Assembly (NCBI GenBank): GCA_903834465.1
Contig: CAILJB010000045.1
Location: 30,793-94,792, forward strand
Direction of reading: 5' to 3'
Origin: an uncultured Pseudomonadota bacterium
GTDB lineage: Bacteria > Pseudomonadota > Gammaproteobacteria > Methylococcales > Methylomonadaceae
DNA length: 64,000 nt
Part shown: in pieces, positions 20,901-29,830 of the stretch
Layout of the letters: each line of letters begins with the position of its first letter
How positions within the stretch are numbered: the stretch's first letter is position 1
Notes under the pieces: model-generated
Database searches by the model: none
Told to the model about the DNA's origin: nothing
What the model saw: the letters and a program-made list of their open reading frames with translations, nothing else
Position numbers and translations under genes: made by a program

Positions 20901-23900
20901 GCGTACCGAATGGGACTTTAAGTGTGCCGTTTTGATTGATATTTGCCGCATTGATACTTAACAAACCAGCGGCAGAATAAACCGGTGTTGCAACTGAGCC
21001 GCTGTGATTGATGGTGACGGTGCTGCTGTCACCGCCGATAGAAAATTTATAATTACTCAATGTGGCGGGATAAACCTGCGCGGCAGTAAGCGTTAAATCG
21101 CCGTCTAATTTGAATTCACCTAAATAATCTTTACTATCTGTGCGAACACGAATGCCTTGGGTGCGAATATCCCCATCACTAGCCAAATTAACTTGATTAA
21201 AACCGTTAAAACTCAAGCCACCGATTAAATCAATATTTTTCGCCGCAACTGAAAATTTGCCTTGTCCGCTCATTGCCGCCGGTGCAAGCGTACTGGAAAA
21301 TGTGCCATCACCTAAATCGGTATCTAATCGACTTTTACTTGAACCCAATGCCGCGTAAGCGGTATTTAATTGCACATTGCCATTGCTGGTTTGCAATTGT
21401 GGCGTATCTAAAATGATTTGTTTTGCTGCATTCAGCGTAACATCACCGTTAAATAAAATACTGCCTGCATAATCACCACTCGCACCGATAACATCGGTTT
21501 TAAACGCTAACGATGCAAACCCCGCATTGTTGAGTTGCTGGCTATTTAATAACGCGCGACCGCTGTAATTTTCCGAGGCAAGTTCATCGCCTTGATGCAC
21601 GGTCGTTGCAAGATTTGGCGTAACGACGGTTGTGATTTCAATGGTGCGAGGCAAAGCATTATTTTCATCATCAGGAAATAATCCACCGCTAATTGCCACA
21701 TCCGGTTTGTTGCGTAAACCACTATTTAATTCAACCGATAACGAACCACCTGCCGCACCATCGCCGCCTTTCGCTTGAAAATTACCATCAGCAATTATGC
21801 CTTCGCCTGCTTTCAAACTAATCGTGCCACCGGGTGACGCGATGTTTTGGCTCACAAACGTTGAACCTTGTGGAATATCGAGTTTTTTTGAACTGCCCGA
21901 CACATCAATGGCGGATTGCGTACGCGTAACGATATAACCGCGTTTTGCCGTTAATGAAATATTGCCACCTGCTAAAACATCGCCCATTGTTAAATTTAAC
22001 GAATTAAGTTTTGGTTTGAACACACCTTGCGCGATTAAGCGACTATCTGAACTAAGCCAAATGCCTTGCGAGGCAAAAAAACCTGTATCGCCACCACTGG
22101 GCGTATTCAGTGTTAAATTGATATTCCCCGCTGGCGCGTTAATCGTACCATTGATAAAAATTGAGGTGTCCGAATTTAGGTTAATCGTGGCTTGTGTATC
22201 GCCTTGAATCGATGCACCTTTGCCAAGCGTTAAGGATTCGGCGCGATTTTGTGCTAACAGTTCACTAAAGGACAATGTGAGATTGGTTGGATTCCGCAAT
22301 TCGTCCGGCAAAATAATGGCTGTGCCAATATCAGTTAAATGACTGCCCGTTGCTTTGGTAGAGGCATCGCCGTTAAGTTGAATATTTTGTTGTTGTAGTT
22401 TGAGTTGCGCGTTATTGGCAATTGTTAAACCATAAACGCTAGAGCTAACATCGTAAGACGCAAACCCGTTTTGCTGGAAAAAATCAGGATTTAAAATCAA
22501 CGGTTGCGTAGTTGACGCATTGCGTTTTGGCGCATCACTCGCGTTTCCAATCACAACTTCATTGCTACTCAAACGTAAACTGCCACCTTGATTGATGCCA
22601 AAGCCGGAAAGTTTCCCATCTAAAATTAGATTCGCATTTTGTCCCCCCGCGTCATGATTGGCAGCGGCTAAATCAATGGCACCTGCTTTTCCAGCTGTGA
22701 TTTTATTATTACTGTTCAACCACGCGCCACCACTGACATCAATGCGACTACCGGTTGTTAAATGTAAATCACCTTGTTCGGCATGAAGAATGACTGAGCC
22801 GCCATCGAGAGCTAATGGATTCAACGTGTTATCTGTGCTGTCATTTGTCCATAATCCGGCAACATCGATAACCGCAGAATTTCCTAACGTAATCGGATTT
22901 GGCAACAAATTACCGTCAATTTTAATCGGCTCGAAATCAACTTTTCCGGATGGCGAAATAATCGAACCTTGCACATCAAACCCCGTTGCTGCAATTTTCA
23001 AATTCGCATTAGTGGGCAAATTCACCACCGCATTTTGAGCAATATTGACCGCATCATTGGTTTTAATATCGATGTTTGAAATGCCTGCCTTTTGAAATGT
23101 ATTGGCGGCTAAATTTAACGCAATGGGATTTGTTGAATTTTTCGCATTTCTGGGTAGAGCATCTGTTGCACTCATTGCCGTTGGATTCGCTGTTTCTGAG
23201 AAATCAATAGCTTGTTTGCTTAACAAATTGTTATTACTTAAATCCAACGATAAGGAACTGCCAGCAGCTTGTTGAGCGGCGGTACGTTGATAAATACCGG
23301 CAACCGTTTCGCCTTTTAATGTCCCATCTAATACAGCCTCATAACTGTTAATGGTTAATGAACCGCCTTGTTTTCCTTCCACATAACCTGACGCGACATA
23401 AGAACTCGTAGTGATACCATTGTAAGTACGATTTGGATCAGCCGTTGCAATGGGAAATACTTGCCCGTTGGAGGTGAGTTGCGTGGTAGTAATATTGCCA
23501 TCTTGATATTTGATTGAACCACCCGAAAAATCCAATGTACTTTGGGCTTGCGTGATAACATCACCGCTAGATTTAAGCGTAATGCTTCCACCGCTGGTGC
23601 TGCGTTCATCAATGTTACGAGCAATGCGGTCAACGGCACCTTTTATGTCGGCAATCGGAACCGTTGCGCTGGTTAAATTACCGCTACTGTCTTTGGTTAG
23701 CGTTGCATCACGAACATCAACAGAAATTGTTGATCCATACAAAATCCCGTCACGTTGTAACGGTGAATCGCGTAATTCATTTTTACGAAGTTCAACTTGA
23801 ACAACATTACTTTCCATTGGAAAAATGACATCTTTTACACCTGAAACATCGACTTTACTGCCTGCGTCTAAATAAATTCGTGCATCACCTTTTTGGGTAC

Positions 23901-25131
23901 TGTCCGTAGGATTATCGATTGCCGTGATATTGACTTGCCCTGATTTCGCTTCGACAACGGAACTATTATCTAAAACAACATCGTGTGCGCTGATTTCAAT
24001 TTGTGACGGCGTTTGGGCTTGTGCATCGATAGCCGTATCACTTTTGTTACTGTCTAAATCTACGCTGGTGCGACTATCGCTACTCAAATGTACAGTAGCT
24101 TTTGTACCTAAACCATCACCTAAATCTTCCGTTCTCACAGTGCCTTTGGGTAATAATTTTCCACCTGTCCCCGCAGGGTCTTGGATACCTTCACGCGCTA
24201 ATAAGCGAACTGAACCATTGAGGCGCACCGAAGTCGTCGCTGAAACACTGCCTTTTTGATTGACTGCAAAACCCAGCAAACTCACGTTGCCACGTTCCGC
24301 AAGCACTTTACCGACATTATCAACTTCGCCGCCCGTACCAACTTCAACCAATAAACCGCGTGTTGACGAATCACTGCTCGCTTCTTGCAAGTAGACTTTA
24401 TCTTTAGCGGCGGCAAGAATGGCTTGTCCATCTGGCGTTTCAATTGTGCCTTCATTATCAATGCTCGGCGCGGCAATAATAACTCGTCCGCCTGCTGCAT
24501 TGGTTTTGATACTCGCACCTTTGGCGACAATAATTTGAATTTTAATCGGGTCGCCGTGAGCATCTTTAAGCGGATTACCGTTGTTATCTTTGAGATAAAT
24601 TTCGCCATTGCCTTGCAACGCCGCCGTGCCATTAGTATCAAAGGCTTTCGTGATACCTTGTTGAAAAACATCGTTACTAATTCCCAACGTCGTCGCAACT
24701 AAAGAATTTACATTCACCTGCGAATTTTCACCAAACACAAAACCGTTTTGATTGACCAAATACACCTGCCCATTTGCCGAAATCGTCCCCATGATTTTGC
24801 TGGCATCGGCTTGATGAATATTATTTAATGCTACTGAACTCGTGGATGGTTGCTCAAAACGTACGCTGTTTTCTACGCCAACATTAAATTTTTGCCAATC
24901 TAAAACGGCTTTATCACTGCTTTGGTGAATGGTCATGTTTTGACCTGAAATCGATGCAGCAGCTTGACCTTGCGTCGCAATATCGACGGGCGTATTTGAT
25001 AACGTGACATTGGCGGTGGGAACGGGCAACTCACCCGCATTCACTTGAATGTTAAACATCACACCACCCGCGATAAGTGTGCGAATGGCAATGACTAATG
25101 GTTTAAGAGAATAGTGTTTCGTCATAATCAA
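14914..25131 (-). CDS. Filamentous haemagglutinin family exoprotein (TpsA of a two-partner secretion system, 3405 aa)
   Basis: Very large secreted or surface-held beta-helix protein exported by the adjacent TpsB. A long signal region (MTKHYSLKPLVIAIRTLIAGGVMFNIQVNAG is the hydrophobic stretch up to about 32) precedes a TPS domain with SVRFEQPSTSSVALNNI and GQVYLVNQNGFVFG, where the usual NPNG is NQNG at 127-130. Thousands of residues of short Asn/Gly/Ala/Ser/Leu-rich beta-helix repeats follow. A segment near 1550 (GLAAGWYTLLPAHYALLPDA) and the last 900 residues (for example GGGDIAIWSSQGNIDAGKGA) match the DUF3739-type filamentous-haemagglutinin layout. The extreme C-terminus is a Ser/Ala/Lys-rich linker ending with two cysteines, Cys3391 and Cys3403. 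The ATG overlaps tpsB by 4 bases. Role (adhesion, nutrient capture or competition) is not decided by sequence; no CDI-type toxin tip was recognised. Confidence 0.92.
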   Translation of the reverse strand: MIMTKHYSLKPLVIAIRTLIAGGVMFNIQVNAGELPVPTANVTLSNTPVDIATQGQAAASISGQNMTIHQSSDKAVLDWQKFNVGVENSVRFEQPSTSSVALNNIHQADASKIMGTISANGQVYLVNQNGFVFGENSQVNVNSLVATTLGISNDVFQQGITKAFDTNGTAALQGNGEIYLKDNNGNPLKDAHGDPIKIQIIVAKGASIKTNAAGGRVIIAAPSIDNEGTIETPDGQAILAAAKDKVYLQEASSDSSTRGLLVEVGTGGEVDNVGKVLAERGNVSLLGFAVNQKGSVSATTSVRLNGSVRLLAREGIQDPAGTGGKLLPKGTVRTEDLGDGLGTKATVHLSSDSRTSVDLDSNKSDTAIDAQAQTPSQIEISAHDVVLDNSSVVEAKSGQVNITAIDNPTDSTQKGDARIYLDAGSKVDVSGVKDVIFPMESNVVQVELRKNELRDSPLQRDGILYGSTISVDVRDATLTKDSSGNLTSATVPIADIKGAVDRIARNIDERSTSGGSITLKSSGDVITQAQSTLDFSGGSIKYQDGNITTTQLTSNGQVFPIATADPNRTYNGITTSSYVASGYVEGKQGGSLTINSYEAVLDGTLKGETVAGIYQRTAAQQAAGSSLSLDLSNNNLLSKQAIDFSETANPTAMSATDALPRNAKNSTNPIALNLAANTFQKAGISNIDIKTNDAVNIAQNAVVNLPTNANLKIAATGFDVQGSIISPSGKVDFEPIKIDGNLLPNPITLGNSAVIDVAGLWTNDSTDNTLNPLALDGGSVILHAEQGDLHLTTGSRIDVSGGAWLNSNNKITAGKAGAIDLAAANHDAGGQNANLILDGKLSGFGINQGGSLRLSSNEVVIGNASDAPKRNASTTQPLILNPDFFQQNGFASYDVSSSVYGLTIANNAQLKLQQQNIQLNGDASTKATGSHLTDIGTAIILPDELRNPTNLTLSFSELLAQNRAESLTLGKGASIQGDTQATINLNSDTSIFINGTINAPAGNINLTLNTPSGGDTGFFASQGIWLSSDSRLIAQGVFKPKLNSLNLTMGDVLAGGNISLTAKRGYIVTRTQSAIDVSGSSKKLDIPQGSTFVSQNIASPGGTISLKAGEGIIADGNFQAKGGDGAAGGSLSVELNSGLRNKPDVAISGGLFPDDENNALPRTIEITTVVTPNLATTVHQGDELASENYSGRALLNSQQLNNAGFASLAFKTDVIGASGDYAGSILFNGDVTLNAAKQIILDTPQLQTSNGNVQLNTAYAALGSSKSRLDTDLGDGTFSSTLAPAAMSGQGKFSVAAKNIDLIGGLSFNGFNQVNLASDGDIRTQGIRVRTDSKDYLGEFKLDGDLTLTAAQVYPATLSNYKFSIGGDSSTVTINHSGSVATPVYSAAGLLSINAANINQNGTLKVPFGTLNLNATNQLHLATGSVTSVSGDGVTVPFGQGSGGLNWLYPFDAQASVALVVATPPEKRLTLTGKEVALDKGATVNLNGGGDLYAYEFITGAGGTNDILNTNQKFAVLPNLGHALTPVDPLESANSNLKVGDSVYLSAGAGLAAGWYTLLPAHYALLPDAYLVTPQANTQDWQPNQTLTDISGTTIVAGRYGVADAGIQDARWQGFAVQKGSVARDYSQYTDYFANDFFPANAAQNGTIAPQLPQDAGSLAIAAQTKLSLSAELDAKPVGNGLGGSVDISADHLAIVGRRPEDVITDGDTVTLSVDDLNKLNAPSLLLGGVRSKNKDGQLITVNSQTLTIAGDVNLQGSEILLAAKDTLKIASGAEVISQGKTNVPSETLFVTSNTPALDSNGNPIADNSGNPVMSSDGALLRVSSFGQTEVVRDGNVTGDAGVLIVEKGAKLQSDNSMLLDSTKDTVFAGDIAMNGGSLALNASRISLGNAPANTSGLVLSSTSFNLDELKLNSRSDLDIYGAVNLKTNELAIDAAAIRGMDNTDKTATITAGNITLSNHNATSSSDSNATGTLNLTAKNIQLGSGQYAISGFNQVNLNASESLKGLGQVFATDTGNSSLSPAGDLRVAANLTANAASFSGDNGSTTQIDASGYNVTLASPTQSTTQTNDLGGSWAITADSINSSGRFDLQSGTLKLNALQGDIALNDGSAIDVSGKTVAFDSVNKISPAGTVQLSATKGNITLAQNATINHVGTLNITAPKGKFAWNGSISADSGALSLDVNNLGDFSALNSKLAGAGFSQSLNLEQHSGDINIAATDQIKANQFELAADQGKIVVNGTIDTSGAQADSVSIYGHDGISLGSSAKILATTNTADSNGGSVTLDTVHRDDTNSGLLDLSAKGALIDVSGGLNGDGGLVHLRTGRNDSAHTVNISDINTNIKGADATRTILEATRVYDNQNDIDSTAIATWQTETADFMNAAPRLQNNSGANISLLPGIEIRSNGDLTLSSGWDFMSNHVNDSTGLTELNWRYGEAQLPGFLTLKAAKDVLINASITDAFANTNLPGTDPSNIFQDVLQSGLSWSYNIVAGGNVKLANSYFPVDEYGNAASSASQVMVRTGTGQIDIKAGSNIQFVSDSENPSDAAAIYTAGTPALYTKTQLLNGEIPNVPAQKIGESEADYLNRLDPTQMNTLLRYGYVDENLLGLQYRVAEYPTHGGAINLNAGGNISGIDTGQEISDWLVRSGVIDENNRPTAWGINLSGDKPNTGDTGIHSFNQNVGALGGGDVNINAGGDVQNLSVMLPTTGKPFGKLSTMATNQWTENDTIVNGGGNLNINAGNDIVGGEYFVAKGTGTLNAGGSVAISTTNNLGALLELGDANFNIQARQNINIASVFNPTVLKQNVLLPNAAGGDSRFFTYGENSAVDLAATAGNVILQNDIAAIKADKHQENDSETGFEYTVYPQTLNSTALSGDLRIDNSMTLFPSAQGKLTLLANNNIGVDDTAGQLINVNMSDANPDLLPNVQHPAQQLEGSLADNIINARERLDPSTPNPILIHAPQPLHLNDTNKPIIRANFGSIAFPSNSDVTFFIPQASEFSAGKDIQNLSLSAQQLKTSDITSISAGRDITFDALINDNGVVQSNDKQIELGGDGELQVQARRNISLGGSAGINTIGNTKNSVLSAEGASISVLAGTNEAIDKTALDTLFNDIKQSAETAAVAPQNERKAAYQKGYDAINALFPLSKNTGNLSLVFSQIKTLAGGDIYLAIPNGSVNVGLAGMVGGIQKGADKLGIVAQQSGDISAFTSGGFNVNQSRVFTMGGGDIAIWSSQGNIDAGKGAKSAISAPAPITSIDALGNIVTTFPPVVSGSGIQTINPQDNTKKQGNVYLAAPSGIVDAGEAGISGGKIVIAANAVVGASNISASGGSVGVPTTVAPPVVPSSASSAATSAAKSATQMTEDNKNSNTADNNDGKDKKKSVMSSLSADVVGYGNCTVAEVREHKEGCGS

Positions 25132-26759
25132 AACTCGTACGCAAAGCGGAAATCAATCCGTTGATTACCCGCATTCACCGTGCCTTGGCTATACAACGGA
25201 AATGCCCAATCCAGTTCGCTGACAAAATGTTTGAATAATTGCATCCGTAAACCAACCCCTGTGCCGGCGAGTTTGTAATTGGACGGATTAGGCACGAGCG
25301 GTTTTTGAACCCAAAGATAACCGTAATCCAAAAAGGCGTGTGCGCGTAAATTTTGAGCAAAATCCCATTGGTTTAATGCAGGGCTTTGTAATTCAAAAGA
25401 GAGGTTCGCCCCGTCATCGCCTAATTGTTGGGTTTGATAATAACCGCGCACACTTTGTTGACCACCGACTGCAAATTGCTCATTGCTGATTAACGGTGAA
25501 TTTGCAAGTTGTCCCGATGCGCGAGCGGCTAAACGTAAATCCCACGGTAACGTCTGTAAATGTTTAAGTTCACTGGTTAGATATAAATAATCGGCTTTTG
25601 CGCCAGCCCGTTTTTGAGCGAATTCTTGCGCGTCATTGCCTAAACCGCGCACTGAAAAATGTATCGCCGAACTAAGCGATGTGACGGACGTTTCAGAACG
25701 CCAATTGCCGTCGTAACCTACTTGAAAACCCGCATAACTAATCGGTGTATTTTGAGTATCTTGACCTTGCGTTTTAACGCCTTGATTGAAGTCTTTGTAA
25801 TCAAAACCGGCGGTTAAACTGTGGTTGTAATCGTTCAGAGTCGTTAACGGCAACATCAAACGCGCCCCGTAAATTGTGCCTGCTCCGACGACTGATAACC
25901 CGCCGACACTTGTACCGAGTTGCGTATTGGAACTAATGCCAATGCCATACAACGCTAAACGTGAATCACGCCAACCGGTTGGTAACACATAAGTGCCTGA
26001 CCATACATCGACTTCATTATTATTTTCGGGCGAAACTTGATATTGCAACGACGCGCTGTGAAAACGCTGCCACAAATTATCGTAACGAATTGAACCAATT
26101 AAACGGCTGCGGCTGGTGTGTTCAGAATTGCGACCATTCATTTCAACGCTACCATGCAGCGGCAAATTATCTTTCACACGCAATTCCACTTCGGTTTTTC
26201 CCGGTGTTGAACCAGCACGAAACACCGGCGTGACTTGTCTATCGGAAGATTCTTTACTTAACGCGCTGATTTGCTCTTGCACGGCTGGCATGTAAGGTAC
26301 TTGACCCGCTTCGAGTGCGGGTAGATTTTCACGAATTTTTCCTAAGTAAAAATAACGTGAACCGGTGATTTTTAAATGTTCAACAGAACCTTCCACCACT
26401 TTCAAACGGACGATATTTTCAACCACATCTTGTTCTGGAATTTCAACTAAAACGGTTGGATAACCTTTGTTTTTGTAAAGGGTTTCTAAGGTTTGACGTG
26501 CTTTTTCAACATCTTCAACCGATTTTTTTGTTCCTAAAAATGGATACAACGTTTTTTCGATTAACGAGCTGTCTAAAACGGTATTGCCATCAACTTGTAA
26601 TTCAAATAAATCAAAGTCAGGACGTGCTTCAGGTTGTGCAGTCGTTGTTGACGTATTGTTTGGTAATTCTTCTGCTGATAATGATGTTGAACACAACAAA
26701 AAAACGATAAGGTACAAATAATTTTGTAGCCCATAATTTTTAATTCGTACGTTATCCAT
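25128..26759 (-). CDS. TpsB outer-membrane transporter (ShlB/FhaC/HecB family)
   Basis: Omp85-superfamily barrel that exports the TpsA protein. I prefer the internal ATG at 26759 (MDNVRIKNYGLQNYLYLIVF), which places a good signal peptide at the N-terminus (543 residues); the frame stays open to an ATG at 26789. A POTRA_2 domain (about 60-140) contains VEKARQTLETLYKNKGYP, a second POTRA-like segment follows, and the ShlB barrel ends in RIDFRFAYEF with a terminal phenylalanine. The conserved VRGY tetrad of the barrel lid loop is visible in VGGQQSVRGYYQT. The tpsA start overlaps its stop by 4 bases, the usual TPS arrangement. Confidence 0.94.
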   Translation of the reverse strand: MDNVRIKNYGLQNYLYLIVFLLCSTSLSAEELPNNTSTTTAQPEARPDFDLFELQVDGNTVLDSSLIEKTLYPFLGTKKSVEDVEKARQTLETLYKNKGYPTVLVEIPEQDVVENIVRLKVVEGSVEHLKITGSRYFYLGKIRENLPALEAGQVPYMPAVQEQISALSKESSDRQVTPVFRAGSTPGKTEVELRVKDNLPLHGSVEMNGRNSEHTSRSRLIGSIRYDNLWQRFHSASLQYQVSPENNNEVDVWSGTYVLPTGWRDSRLALYGIGISSNTQLGTSVGGLSVVGAGTIYGARLMLPLTTLNDYNHSLTAGFDYKDFNQGVKTQGQDTQNTPISYAGFQVGYDGNWRSETSVTSLSSAIHFSVRGLGNDAQEFAQKRAGAKADYLYLTSELKHLQTLPWDLRLAARASGQLANSPLISNEQFAVGGQQSVRGYYQTQQLGDDGANLSFELQSPALNQWDFAQNLRAHAFLDYGYLWVQKPLVPNPSNYKLAGTGVGLRMQLFKHFVSELDWAFPLYSQGTVNAGNQRIDFRFAYEF

Positions 26760-26842
26760 TTCCACTGTGTTGAGTTTGCTATCCATCATTGGGTAATACA
26801 GATTGGTTTTATGTTTCGTTATGTATTTAAGTATATAACAAA

Positions 26843-26887
26843 AGCGTGCGAAATGAACAAAAGCCCTTATTGTTCATTTCGCAACGC
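26843..26887 (-). terminator. Strong hairpin between PstS-like gene and tpsB
   Basis: A 14-base inverted repeat (TGCGAAATGAACAA at 26847-26860 and its complement at 26870-26883), extended by AGCG/CGCT with one bulge. On the minus strand it follows the stop of the PstS-like gene by about 20 bases, then runs into CTTTTGTTAT. It may be a terminator or an attenuating/processing hairpin that lowers expression of tpsB-tpsA relative to the upstream gene. The trailing T-run is short, so termination is not certain. Confidence 0.6.
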
Positions 26888-26904
26888 TCATGTGTATTTA
26901 AAAG

Positions 26905-28584
26905 TTACTTCAATTGAAGTTCCAAACCGCCTTTGCCATTCGCATCGGCAACAGGCACAATTTCAGTGTGCGTTGTTGAATCGCTGCTTAAATGCGAGAA
27001 TGGTACGACGGGATTGCTTGGATCGAATGGCACAGATGCGGTGAAACCGCGTGGATCAGCCGTGGTCGCAAAAATACCCGTTTTACCCCACGCTTGCGTA
27101 GTATTTACGACGCTGGCAACGGTTGGACTGCCTAAATCATCCGCTAAGGCTTTTAACAATTTTGTTTTAGATGCCCATAATTTATCACTTGGTTTAGCTG
27201 TGGAATAAAGGATTGAACCTTCTGCCCAAACAGGATAAACACCCGCCGCGACGTTTTCCAAAGTAGGTGCGTAACCATCTATTTTTATATAACGCCATGG
27301 ATCACCACCTGTACCATCGGCTTTAACAGCGTTATTTCGATCTGCACTATTTATCGCAATGCCCCAACGTTTTGCAAAGCCTGAACCATCCACAACATTA
27401 TTGAAATGCGTGGTATTTGTGCCATTCTGCCAATCTTTCAACAAATTGCCGGTATCCGCAGTACCCGCTGGTGATTTAACGATAGGTAAAGACGCATCTT
27501 CTTGAATAGGTTTGTCAGCTATTGCACTAGCAGGTGCGATGGAATAAGGTGTCGCTGGATAATTGAGGAATTTAGAATAAGCAACCGCCCCAACAGCCGC
27601 CCCGCTATTACGTCTACCGATTGCAATAGGTGTGAAATGGCTACCAGAGGTGGTTTCTTTATGAGGCGCGGTAACGCCAGCATCGTTAAGAATCGCGTTA
27701 TCGAGCAGCGATTTAACCGTGTTATCCGTTTTATCAACAATTTTGAACTGATCCCACGCGCCAACTTTCCCAGCGAGCAATGAACCAATGACATTACGAT
27801 TAAGACTTGGTAAATCACCGTCGCTGTAACCACCAATAACTGCGGTACTTGGTAATGTACCGGCGCGTTTTTGTGCTGCTTGCAGAACTTTGTATAAATC
27901 CAATGTAACCGCTACACCGTAGACTAAACCACCTGTAGGAACTATCGTAAATGCTCCAGCCCCAGTTGTTTTAATACCATTCCAATCCAATGGCCAATTT
28001 GCTTCAGGTCGTCCTGTAATCAGTTCATTGACAGGCGTTGGATAATTTTCAGTTCCACGTTTTAATAAAATATTCGGATCAACGCCTAAAAAACCACCAT
28101 CCGAAACATGTTTAGCAAGGTATTTACTAGCATTTGCACTGGTAAGCGTCGTTTTCCAAGATCCAGCTGCTGTATCTGCTGTCCAGTCTGCAGCCTTTGT
28201 ACCAACGATATTGAGATGTTCAATTGAAATATTTGCAACCAATGGCACCACGCCATAACCTGCTGCACCGTAAATCCGTTTTTCCAATAAAATCTTTTTG
28301 CCCGCCAAACCGGTGCCTAACTTATCGTTGCCTGTGAAATAATAGGCCGTCCAACGTGAACCGACTGACCCAGTATTAGGATCAACATCGGAAAAAACAT
28401 CAAGGGTGCCTGTTGCCGCCAATGTAGTGGCAACAACTTGACCATAGGCTTTATCTTGCGCCGCACCACCGGATGTGTAAATAGTAATATCGGGAGCTTG
28501 GTCAGTCCACGGTGTGAGCGCGTAACTTGCCGGTGCGCCTAACAATAAAGAAATAGCCACGCTGAGTTTTTTTATGTTTTTCAT
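26905..28584 (-). CDS. Exported PstS-like periplasmic/secreted binding protein, substrate unknown
   Basis: I chose the ATG at 28584 (MKNIKKLSVAISLLLGAPASYA), which gives a clean signal peptide and an AGAAGG ribosome site 6-12 bases upstream; the frame stays open to 28692. The 559-residue product has features of type 2 periplasmic binding proteins of the phosphate class: an early DITIYTSGGAAQDKAYG, a middle NRNVIGSLLAGKVGAWDQF (compare the IYLGKIxxWDD block of PstS), then TPIAIGRRNSGAAVGAVAY (compare RRADGSGT). It is much longer than PstS (about 340) and no ABC transporter genes are nearby. It is the first gene before the TPS/TonB/porin run, so it may bind the solute imported by that machine. 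Family assignment rests on motif resemblance only. Confidence 0.5.
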   Translation of the reverse strand: MKNIKKLSVAISLLLGAPASYALTPWTDQAPDITIYTSGGAAQDKAYGQVVATTLAATGTLDVFSDVDPNTGSVGSRWTAYYFTGNDKLGTGLAGKKILLEKRIYGAAGYGVVPLVANISIEHLNIVGTKAADWTADTAAGSWKTTLTSANASKYLAKHVSDGGFLGVDPNILLKRGTENYPTPVNELITGRPEANWPLDWNGIKTTGAGAFTIVPTGGLVYGVAVTLDLYKVLQAAQKRAGTLPSTAVIGGYSDGDLPSLNRNVIGSLLAGKVGAWDQFKIVDKTDNTVKSLLDNAILNDAGVTAPHKETTSGSHFTPIAIGRRNSGAAVGAVAYSKFLNYPATPYSIAPASAIADKPIQEDASLPIVKSPAGTADTGNLLKDWQNGTNTTHFNNVVDGSGFAKRWGIAINSADRNNAVKADGTGGDPWRYIKIDGYAPTLENVAAGVYPVWAEGSILYSTAKPSDKLWASKTKLLKALADDLGSPTVASVVNTTQAWGKTGIFATTADPRGFTASVPFDPSNPVVPFSHLSSDSTTHTEIVPVADANGKGGLELQLK

Positions 28585-28839
28585 ATAAACCTTCTTTAAC
28601 AAAATCGAATGATGAAGAGCAACAAATCTTTGTTTGTTGGTCATAGAGTAGAGAAGGTTAATTGCCTTGAAAAACGTTATTTTTAGATACAAATATCGAA
28701 AAAAAGAATATGTAAAAAAGTGATTTAACTATCGAATAATACCGTTTTACTCTCCAAAAAATCTGACTAAGCTAAGCCCTAGTTTTTTGTTGTTACTTTT
28801 ACCCCCCTAAAGTCATCCACCATTGAGGAGAAAACTGTC

Positions 28840-29814
28840 ATGAGTTTTTACGCTAATAATTCATTAAGTATTGGTCATACACCGCTCGTTAAATTAAACC
28901 AAATCACCGATAACGCACCCGCTACGATTTTGGCAAAAATTGAAGGACGTAATCCGGCGTATTCCGTGAAATGCCGAATTGGTGCAGCGATGATTGCTGA
29001 TGCAGAAAAACGTGGTTTATTGGGTAAAGGAAAAGAACTCATTGAACCTACCAGTGGTAATACCGGCATTGCTTTAGCGTTTGTCGCAGCAGCAAAAGGT
29101 ATTCCACTAACATTGACGATGCCAGAAACGATGAGTATAGAGCGACGTAAATTGCTTGCGGCTTTTGGGGCAAAATTGGTATTAACTGAAGGCGCAAAAG
29201 GAATGAGTGGCGCGATTGCGAAAGCAGAAGAAATCACCGCGTCAGAACCTGATCGTTATGTGTTATTGCAACAATTTAAAAATCCAGCAAATCCAGCAAT
29301 TCATGTTGAAACCACGGGACCTGAAATTTGGAATGACACAAATGGTGAAATTGATTTGTTTGTTTCAGGTGTAGGAACAGGCGGCACAATTACAGGCGTT
29401 TCGCGCTTTATTAAAGAAAAACAAGGAAAAGCTATTATTTCTGTTGCAGTTGAACCCGCCGCAAGCCCAGTGTTATCACAATTTCGAGCAGGACAACCGT
29501 TGCAACCTGGTCCGCATAAAATTCAAGGAATTGGCGCAGGATTTATCCCAGATGTATTGGATTTATCGTTAATAGATTTGATTGAACAAGTTAGTAATGA
29601 GGATGCCATCCAGTATGCGCGTCGATTAGCGAAGGAAGAAGGCATTTTAGCGGGTATTTCAGGTGGTGCAGCCGTTGCCGCAGCAGTGCGATTAGCAAAA
29701 CAACCTGAACATGCAGGCAAAACGATTGTGGTTATCTTACCTGATTCGGGTGAACGGTATTTAAGTTCGGTTCTCTTTGAAGGGATTTTTGATGAACGCG
29801 GTTTAAGTCTATAA
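28840..29814 (+). CDS. cysK: Cysteine synthase A (O-acetylserine sulfhydrylase)
   Basis: PLP enzyme that makes L-cysteine from O-acetylserine and sulfide. The 324 residues match CysK (323 in E. coli). The Schiff-base lysine is Lys44 in [11 protein letters not shown], the asparagine loop is TSGNTGIAL (from about 70), and the phosphate-binding loop is [10 protein letters not shown] clear ribosome site (TTGAGGAGAAAA) precedes the ATG at 28840. It is the only plus-strand gene for 18 kb on either side, divergent from the PstS-like gene and convergent with the hybrid kinase, 16 bases away. CysM is unlikely because of the SVKCRIG and PDSGERYLS sequences. Confidence 0.96.
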   Translation: MSFYANNSLSIGHTPLVKLNQITDNAPATILAKIEGRNPAYSVKCRIGAAMIADAEKRGLLGKGKELIEPTSGNTGIALAFVAAAKGIPLTLTMPETMSIERRKLLAAFGAKLVLTEGAKGMSGAIAKAEEITASEPDRYVLLQQFKNPANPAIHVETTGPEIWNDTNGEIDLFVSGVGTGGTITGVSRFIKEKQGKAIISVAVEPAASPVLSQFRAGQPLQPGPHKIQGIGAGFIPDVLDLSLIDLIEQVSNEDAIQYARRLAKEEGILAGISGGAAVAAAVRLAKQPEHAGKTIVVILPDSGERYLSSVLFEGIFDERGLSL

Positions 29815-29830
29815 AAATTTCTGGTCTATT

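Noticed and set aside
14914..25131. Many plus-strand reading frames opposite tpsA
   Set aside because: Shadows of the repetitive exoprotein gene; none has a recognisable domain or start signal.
28585..28839. Pho-box or CysB site between the PstS-like gene and cysK
   Set aside because: No sequence matched the known consensus well enough; only weak AT-rich promoter-like stretches were seen in the 255 bases.
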